Source of the DNA: Rodentolepis nana
Taxonomy: Eukaryota > Platyhelminthes > Cestoda > Cyclophyllidea > Hymenolepididae
DNA: 21,387 bases
Reading direction: 5' to 3'
Assembly: GCA_900617975.1 (NCBI GenBank)
Contig: UZAE01013540.1
Span: 1-21,387 of the forward strand
The notes under the pieces are model-generated. The model had not been told where the DNA came from and made no database searches. It saw nothing but the letters and a program-made list of their open reading frames with translations. The position numbers were made by a program, and so were the translations under genes. The stretch's first letter is position 1; every line of letters begins with the position of its first letter. Positions 10,601 to 19,600 of this stretch are shown here, one piece after another.

Positions 10601-13600
10601 GACTCGTCTAAAAAATTATGCCATTATTGTTACATATAACTACTTTGGAATACTATGGTAGTGGTGACTAAATTTTCAGCAAACTAGGCTAGATGACTGT
10701 GGATTTTTTTTATAAAGTCGGATATATTTGCACAAATCTTTATTGAACTGCGAGATTCAATTGATAGTTCACGCCTCCCGTTCAGTATAATGTGCTGAAA
10801 CAAATTGGGTGTAGGTTGATCGGAGGTTTTCCACTCGAGAAGTCATTTAAATCATTCGCTGATTTCAATAACCACTTATATTTGGCTAGCTTATGTTTGG
10901 AACTTGGCATCATTGCGAAGCCACTACTTAAGCTGGCCAATCGGAGAATAGTGGGAACATCGTCATGGTATGATTAAGATTGTAATATGGGCAAAATTAT
11001 TTCAACCGAAATTAAATTAACGTAGATAAATAATTTGGAGCTAAATTGAAATTGAATTAGACACCTTTTAATTTCGTATGTCTTATAAATCTGTTTAGAA
11101 TCAGTACCTGAAACTCCAAAATCAGTTGCTAAGCCAAATCCAGCACATCCAACTTCAACTATAAAGCGGCCTCCGACAGCCCTCACACCGGAGCCTCAGG
11201 AGATCTATGGCGAATCTTCAACAGAACCCATATCATCTTCCCAACCGCCCAGTCTTGTCACAGAACTTCAGGAATTCTATACTCCAGCACCACCAAATGA
11301 GTCGGCTGCTAAAGAGCATCTTGCAAGACCAATTACCCCATCTCCACCTCCTCCCGATAGTCCTCCACCAGACCAATTTAATGAAGACACTGGTGAAATA
11401 ATTCAACAGCGGCAGACAGAGGAAGAAGAGGAACCTGTTCAAGAGCCACCTGCAGCTTTTGCAGATCATGAAGAAGCTGTAAGTGGAAATTTAGGTTGAT
11501 ATGCGGTCTTAGTTAATGCCTTTCGAAATTTGCTTGCTTTGTATAAAACTTCTCGCCTTACTAACCTCAATGACTATGTCTTTTTGAATAGTAGAGCTGA
11601 ACCATAGTTGCTATTAGATAGATGAGACGCTGAAATTAGTGTAGCTCAATTAGTCTACTTGAATAGGATTGGCTAATAATTCGAATTTCATATCGTGTGC
11701 AATTCTAAATATTACTTTTTTCTAAAAGGTGAGAAGATATTTGAATGGAGATAGTTGCACTGGTTCTCGACTTTTCAAGCGCTTGTATTTCCATCGACAT
11801 GTATTTCACTAATTAATTAGAATTCGTCGGACAGTAATCATGTGTCTCAATTTTCATGAGTTAATAGTTTTGACGGTGGCAACGCCATTTCCATCTTCTT
11901 ATTCCCGGATCGTTTGCTTGGTTGTAGCGAATTTAATTTTTACCTGAAATGAGTTGTAGTAAGCCAGTTTACTGATAACTCGTACCAAATTTACAAAATG
12001 CATAAAATATTGCATTTTGTTGAAGTTCCAGCACAATGATATTAGAGAGACCAACAAAATTTGCTGATAATTTTTTTTTCAGGCATCTTAGTCTTGTTCT
12101 CGCCCCTAGAATTTCGTTCTTATCGTTATAGTCACATTAAATTTTTTTATTAACAAACCAAAATCTAGGTTTTACTCTTTTCATTATGTAGCCTGAAGCT
12201 ATAGCAGAAGAAAATAGCGAAGGAATTTTAACGGAAGGAGAGCAACATCTCGCCAATGCCCCCAATCACGGACAGTTTGAAGAAACTCCTATATCTGAAT
12301 CAAAACCAGAAGAGGTGGAGGTACAACATGGCCGCCACCAAGCGATCCAGGAAGGGGATGAACGACAAATGGGTACTCACAATTTCGATAACCTGGATAG
12401 TGCTCAAACTGGAATTAATCATGAACCACCACCACATTCGAGTTATTTCTCAACTAAATCTCATGAGGTCGAGGAGAAGACTGCAAGGTTGCCTGCTGAG
12501 TTGTTGAGCAAACCTCTGGTTGCTTCTACAACAGGGTCTGGGGAAGGTGGAAGTCTAACTGAAGAGGAAGCAGCAATCTATCGGGCTAAGATGGCTGAGC
12601 AGAGGCGTCTCGCAAAAGAGCGTTTGGCGGAACAACAGCGGTAAGTATCCTATTAAATAATGTGCTATATGTTGGCAGTTCTATGCATGACATTAATTTT
12701 ACATTTCTCTCCACTTGGGGGGGGGGGGGGATTGCCTAGTCATGAGGTTACGATATCCGTGTTATTTAGTAGAATCTTAGCTTAATTATTCGTATGAGTA
12801 TACGTTGCCCAGGGTGCATCACGTGGAGGTAAGTCTATCGCACACCCCTTCGGTAAAATATTGCTTACCGTATTCGTTTTCATGGCCTATGGCTTAATAA
12901 TTTCGATGTTTTTAAGGTCTAGGCTGGAGAGTAATGTTTAGTAGCGTATAAAATTTAATTACTATAGTAACGCAGTCTTCCTAAACGTAGTCCTAGTGTA
13001 TAGGAGAAAGTGGAAAGACCAAATTGACCCCGACGAATTGACTTAAATTTCATTTTCTAGTATTCGGTATTAATTAATTATCTGTCCCTTTTGGATGTGA
13101 TTATTTCTACAGCAGAATATTTTTTTACGCTTTTGATCAATCCCTCCCAATTTCTTTCCCATAACCATAAGAAGAGATTTAGCTTGCTAAGATCCGAGAT
13201 ATTGATAAATTAGGCTGAATATTAAGTATTCGTTCGCTAAATTCTGTATCTAAATAACTGGTCTTCATTGTAATCGTTTACTTACCTAATTGTCAGCCTT
13301 TTCCACATCTATCGATTTTTCATTGCTAAATAAAGTTATTTTAGGAATACCCTCAGACCAGGTTATCTAATTTTGATTTATTTGCCGGAAATGTGGATAG
13401 AAGGGGGGGGGGAGAGATCTTTTGTAGGTTCGCCTTAAATGAACGCTTTTTATTCGCCTCACTTTAACGTCTATCCCATCGATTTTCTTTCCTGCTCCAA
13501 AACGACAAATTTTGAGTAAACGGTTTAACACAGATATCGATTTCCTCTTTGTAGGAAGATGCCTGGTACTAGGTTCATTTCGTTCACCAGAAGCAGATAG

Positions 13601-16600
13601 GCGGCTTAAATAATTTCTTCTTTCCTTAGCGTTGAGAAAAAACCAAGTTTAGTAAAAGGTTCACTTCACACATTCCTTTGGGGCAGTTGTTTCAGAGAAA
13701 TTACCCATTACTATCCACATCTCACCCGCTATGCAACGATCTTGCGACATTAATTTTGAAATGGGTTTTATTAGAACCTGGCTGTTCCGATATATCTACA
13801 GAATGGCTTAAAAATAATCTATGTACGTCTTCGGGAATTCAAATGGTGTACTACGTCTCAAGTTGTTATTTTGTGCTGGTTGTGACGAATAATTAAAGGT
13901 GATTATATGAATATCCTCATGAATCACCAGGCTAGACTTCGAGGATTTCCATAAAGCACTAATCAGATAGATAAAGTAGGCACACATGATAGCAGAAATA
14001 TAAAGCGTACTCAAGTCTATGCGCCTTCAAGGAAGTTTATCAGGTGGTCCGATTCAGAGTCTGCAAAATTATGGGGCTAATTTGGGGGAAATCTATAAAT
14101 GGAATGTATGCTATTGATGCTTATTTCCTTTCACACACCCCAAACTCCGTTTTCAAGCACACAAAGGTGACAGCAAGTTCCATTTTCTGGAGAAAGCCCT
14201 TCTCCTCCTTCTATTGTATATGTATGGGCTAATCTTGTCAATTTCATTGTCAAGTCCTCTTTAATCTAGCAGATTTTTTGTTCATTCGACGCTAGTGTTG
14301 CCATCTCATAACATGAACGATTTTTTAATTTTTCTTAGTATCCATTGGCTTTGTAATATATATTGGTGATACTTAATATGACTGCAGAGTAGGTTTTTTA
14401 AACTTAAAAAAGCTCGTCGCAGTGCATGCTTATGACTTACTTTCCTCAGCACTGTTCATAATTGGGCTAAATTAAATGATTTTATTAAGGACTGCCATTT
14501 CACTGCATCGTCTGCAATAGTGACTAGTGCATGATGGGAAAGTGTTCGGTTTTTTATCCTCTTCCAAATTTATTTTCCCCTTACCCAGCTTAAAAGTTGT
14601 TGAACTTTTATTCACCGAGAACATTCAAACACACATAGGAAGAGAAAGATTGTTCACATTTCTGTCTACAGAAGAACAAGGAAGTTAGAGGTTCAATCGG
14701 ATTTGTCCTTTCTGTCATCTTCAGATGGGAAAAAATTGAATGTCAAGATTTGATGCATGTATCATGTTTCCCGATACAATCTTCCAAATTTAAAATGATG
14801 TATTTACGAGCTTTGGTTGCGAAAAGTTGGCTGTTATATCACAGTGAAAAAACGTTGAAATTTCACAATTGAAACAGAATTCGAAATGTGAGAGGCTTAG
14901 TCATTAAGACCAATCTATATTTTTCGATTTCCGGAAGCTTTTTCTCCCAATTTTCTACTCTATCGAGGCACCAAATTTTGATTAAACTTGAAAATTTAAA
15001 TCATTAAGCGAGAGGACTTAGATGGGTGCACCTTTCCTCACCTGTTATTTTAATTATTTTTGGGTGTTTAAATATATTTACTGCCTCATTTCTCACGTTA
15101 ATTGATCTAATTTTTCGGGGAATCATCATAATTATACCACGTATCCTCTACATCCGATTTCGGCTTTTAGTTGATGCATTATGGTCGAGTAGCTGGGTCT
15201 TTTATAGAGTTATTATTCTGCAATTTTTTTGATATTTCATGACTAGCCCTTTCCAGTGTAATTACTCTGGTCAAAAAGAGCTTTGAATATCGTGGACATA
15301 AACATTAACAGAAATCAATAAGTAAGATCTTAAAATTTGGACTTCCTAACGCAAATATTTTGCGGTATGTTAGACCTGTTAAGTAAAATGTGAACAAGTG
15401 AACTAGAAGTTTTTGATCCCATGACTTTATTCCCTATTTCCATTTGAATCTCTATCGATTGAATTAGCCCGAGCAATCATTATAAGTAGTCTTGGTTTGA
15501 CACTAGCCGGGAAATTGTAAGAAATGAGTAAAACTTGTAATTAACATACGGATCTAATTGGAATGGTCGGTCAAGTTGCGACCCAAATCGGAATGTCCAG
15601 AATGGAGAGTAGCCTCATTCATATTGTATAACAGCAACCTCAATCCAAGAATGAGAGTGGAAAGAGAGTCAACTATTTGTTGCGAAATGTATGCGAGTGA
15701 AAATCGATAACCTACCGCTGCGTTTTGTAGTAGAATATCATGAGGTACTTGGTTTTGAACTCCAAAATTATTTTCCCTGAAACCGGCTTAAATTAACATT
15801 GGATGTGAAAGTTATTCAATCCTTGGGGACTTATATGAAGCTATATGCAAAAATTGGCGGCTGGGATATAAAGAAGGATCCTATATGCCTTCTTTGAGTC
15901 TCGTTTTTTGTTATAACCTTCTTTTTCTTTCCTTGCAGACTTGAGGCGGAGGCCGAGAAAGAGCGCAAAGCGAAACGTGAAGCCGATCGCCAAGCAGCTA
16001 TCGAAGCAGCTCGAGAGAAAGCCATCGAGGAGGCTCGTTTGGCTGCTGAAGTTAGAATGGCCAGAGAAGCTGCTGAAGAACAAGCTCGCCTTGAAGCTGA
16101 ACGCAAAGCCCAGGAACGAGCCGATAGAGATCGACAAGCTGTAAGTCCTCTAACTACTTAATCTCAGCTCCGTATACTTATTAGAAAACGGCCAGTCGAT
16201 TAAGAGTCTAAATCTAAAACGACTCAAATTTTCACTTTAAACTGCTTTAAGAGCTTTACTAAATTCCAAACTTGGAAAACGAAAGTTTTGGAGGTCTAAC
16301 AGTGTGTTGTAGTAACGGGAGGGAGGGGAGTGGGTGGGGTGGGGGGGGGGGGGGGNGGGGGGTGGATTAGGAGCGTTGCTTGTACATCCAAGTTGTGTTG
16401 CAAATTAAAGCCATATATTTTACGCTCATGGGTGTTATCTGTTTTTTATCCATTGTGAGCCATCATTTGTAGTACAACAACGTTCTATTAAGGAGAGGGG
16501 TGGCTTGAACGCTGTAATTCAGGATCTTAATAGCTTATTCGCTGTTATGCAAAAGCCAATTACGAATCGATATTTACTAACCTATCGCTGCGCATTGGAA

Positions 16601-19600
16601 GGAATTTCATTCACTTTTTTCCCAAGCGATCGAATTGATAGTTTGTGTAAAAATAATTTCAATTAAAATTTTGATCAGAAATAAGTAATACTGTGCAAAA
16701 TTTTGGGAGTAATCCTTCAATATCCTTCCACAAATATTCATAAATTTTGATGTCCTATTAAAAGACTGAGCTTCGTCCCTTCAACCTCCTGCATGATCAG
16801 CATTCGGTAAAATTAATTCTAATTAAGTTCTTGTTTTGTTGCTAAATTGGTTTTGGGTGCTTTCCCCTATCTTCGTCGTGAGTTCTCTCGATTTTCCTCC
16901 TCCATGTTAGGTAAATTTTTCAGAAAATCCCTGTCTGCTCTCCCTTCCCCTACTACCAGATTTTGTAAAAACCCTAATCCCGTTTCCCGTGGTAATGGGC
17001 TCATTTGAGTGATGCTTTGTAGGTGTAGTCTCTTATTGATATGTCAAGTTCCCTTCTATTCTTCAAGAACCTAGGCTGGTCAAAAGCCGTGGCGGATTTG
17101 TCTGAAAGTGAGGTGGAAAAGGTATGTTTGTTCAGTTCTTTTTTTCCCATTTCAACCTAATGGATTTACTACTTTGTCGACTATCGGGCCTGGTCAGTTT
17201 AATGGCATATAATTTACTGTGGAATTCTTGCTTATTCTTTGACCTAATTCATGGTTTGTCGCTCAACTACAATTTTGCACAAAATGGCACTATTCTCTAT
17301 AGTGGTAGTTTCGACGTTTTCTTTCTATGTTTGGAATGCTTCCTGATGATGCTTATCAAGGTTCGGTAGTTAAGAGAGGTTTCAAAAATCGGTCATTGCT
17401 GTTTGCAAAATAGTAGCTTTAATATTTGATTTTGATAATGGGCTCGGTTGTCCTTAGTCGTAATTTTTCGAAAGTATTGAATTTATACTCCCCCCCCCTC
17501 TCTCTCTCTCTCCCCAATACCCACAGTGTCAGTGGTAGCAGAAATCGGAAATAAAACACCTTTCACTAAACACTTAGGGCGTCGTTTTAATCAGACAAGA
17601 GGTTATACATCTTCATTTTCAGGGGCCCTTAAAACTAATTGAATTAAGAATATCACACGTGGAACTCGGAATTATTTCATACACCCACAGCAGGTGAGGC
17701 TACTTCAGTGCAGGCACAATAATGCTAAACAGTTATCGTTAACATTAATATCAACCCGCAATTCACCTGGCTCCCAGTCTTCCCCCCCCCCCCCCCCCCC
17801 CTACATTTTAGACAGTTAGTCATCTTGGGTTGTTATTTGGCCGCAAAATGGAACGTTTCTGTTTAAGTCATGTAGAGAATGCCACAAGGCATTTGATTTG
17901 GTGTATGCGGCTAAATGGTCGCGCTTAATGGCACCTACTCGAGAGAGAGAGAGAGAGGCTATGGTACAAGTGCGTATTTTGCTCTCGAGACAGTGATATA
18001 GATTACAAACTCTGAATGATTTGAGCTTTGAAGGAGCTGGAATGAAATTCCATTTCCCTTTTTTCCCTGAAATCCAATCGAGGTAGGTTGAAGTTTTAGT
18101 CACAATTTGAACTCGTACTTAATTTGCACTTTCTGTTTTCCCTGGTATCTTATTTTTCTATACCTTGATGGGTTCTAGCTTAGATGCTAGTCCATTGCCA
18201 ACAAGGCAAACTCCATCACTGCAAGAGATAGGAAGCGGAAACAGAGTAGCAGAATTTGTACATTTGATGAAAACGGATGTGACTCTTCCATGAAAACATG
18301 GGTGTTGGATAACGAAGGAGTATGTTGATAAACGCTTCTAGGCTTAAATTTTTAAAGGGGTGAAGACTATTCAAAGGCCTGTGATAAGGGGAAAAGTAAC
18401 CACCGTCACGAGTATTTATTTAATCTATTGTCAACTATCTGTCTGTTGCATCATATTTTTTCTGTTGAAAAAATTGTCTATCGATTGTTATATCATAAGA
18501 TATGATTTGAATAGAAGATTTGCTGCTTCCAATTTGACTTGTAGTGAGGAAAGAGGAACGAATTCTGACGTGATGTTCATGTAGTCATTGATGCCGCTTT
18601 GCCATTACCACTTTATGACTTGTGCATAATGGAGTGCTATTTATTCAATTAGAGCTCAGCTATACCCAAATGTTGGTTTTCTAAAAGCAATGGTTTTATC
18701 TGGCTGTCTTTTTGTAATCCCTCGCCTGAGCAAACGGTTTGCATTCGTCTAAGGGTGGGAATATAGCACACGGATTTGACCAAGTTTAAAAATCTGGTAT
18801 TATTGGCACTAGCATCCACGTATTCCCGATGCTGTCAGATTGGTATAACTTTGACATTTATTTATTTATTTCAAATGGTAGGCGTTTTGATAGCTATCAT
18901 TAGCCCTTCAGTTGACTTCGGGCTTCACAGAGGGAAGGGTCATCAAAGTACACAAAGTCGAGGGGTGGGGAACAGAAGAGCGATTCACAGCGAAAGTCGA
19001 GGGGTGGGGAAGAGAAGAGTGATTCACAGATGATTCGGGCTTCACAGAGGGAAAGTTCATCAAAGTAGCAGAACTTCGGGCTTCACAGAGGGAAGGGTCA
19101 TCAAAGTAGCAGAAAGTCGATGAAGGGGGCATAAGACCGATTCACAGATGTAAAAGAGGCAGACAGACACAAAGGTAGAGAAAAAGGCAAGATGAGTGTT
19201 GTTGAAGGGGTTGAAAATGACAAGCAGTCGGGCTATGGTAGTTTGAAGTCAGAAGTCAACTGCCGGTTAATAGACTTTTTTGCCGTATGAATATACGTTG
19301 CCCAGGGTGTACCACATGGAGGTAAGTCTATCGCACACCCCGTATAACTTTGGCATAACATTCCTCATTATATTTAATTCATGGTCATTTGTACCCTAAT
19401 TAACTTTATTGATAAGAGGAATGAAGACGGTTGCAGTTGCACCAAAGTTTATTGATTTACGAGTTATGGGCCTTTAATTGTTCAAATATTTTTTAATGGT
19501 GTGGCAAGTTGCGTCAGACATTGCATGTACTGGCCTATTTTTTTCTGTTGTCCTGTGACATTCTTTGTTTATAAAAGGAGTGTGTATGCTGTTTATTTAG

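Larger units (their letters stand above)
12641..15938 (+). other. Large intron inside the MAP7 domain (about 3.3 kb)
   Basis: GTAAGT to TTTCTTTCCTTGCAG. It holds a G14 run at 12717-12730, a 58-bp head fragment of the SINE-like element at 12791-12848 and a G10 run at 13403-13412. The ORFs present are short, without splice context or recognisable domains. Confidence 0.75.

Noticed and set aside
13678..14014. Overlapping plus and minus ORFs of 72 and 68 codons
   Set aside because: Neither resembles a known family, nor has splice context; chance ORFs in intron.
14680..14720. GGTTCAATC, resembling a tRNA B box
   Set aside because: No matching A box, anticodon arm or acceptor stem could be folded around it.
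15831..16137. Two minus-strand ORFs of 91 and 98 codons
   Set aside because: Shadows of the repetitive E/R/K/A codons of the MAP7 helix exon; Ser/Ala-rich antisense products of this kind are typical.
17649..17693. 45-nt phase-0 segment with a strong donor CAG|GTGAGG
   Set aside because: Its acceptor (TTGAATTAAG) has no polypyrimidine tract. The better acceptor upstream leads to an in-frame stop.
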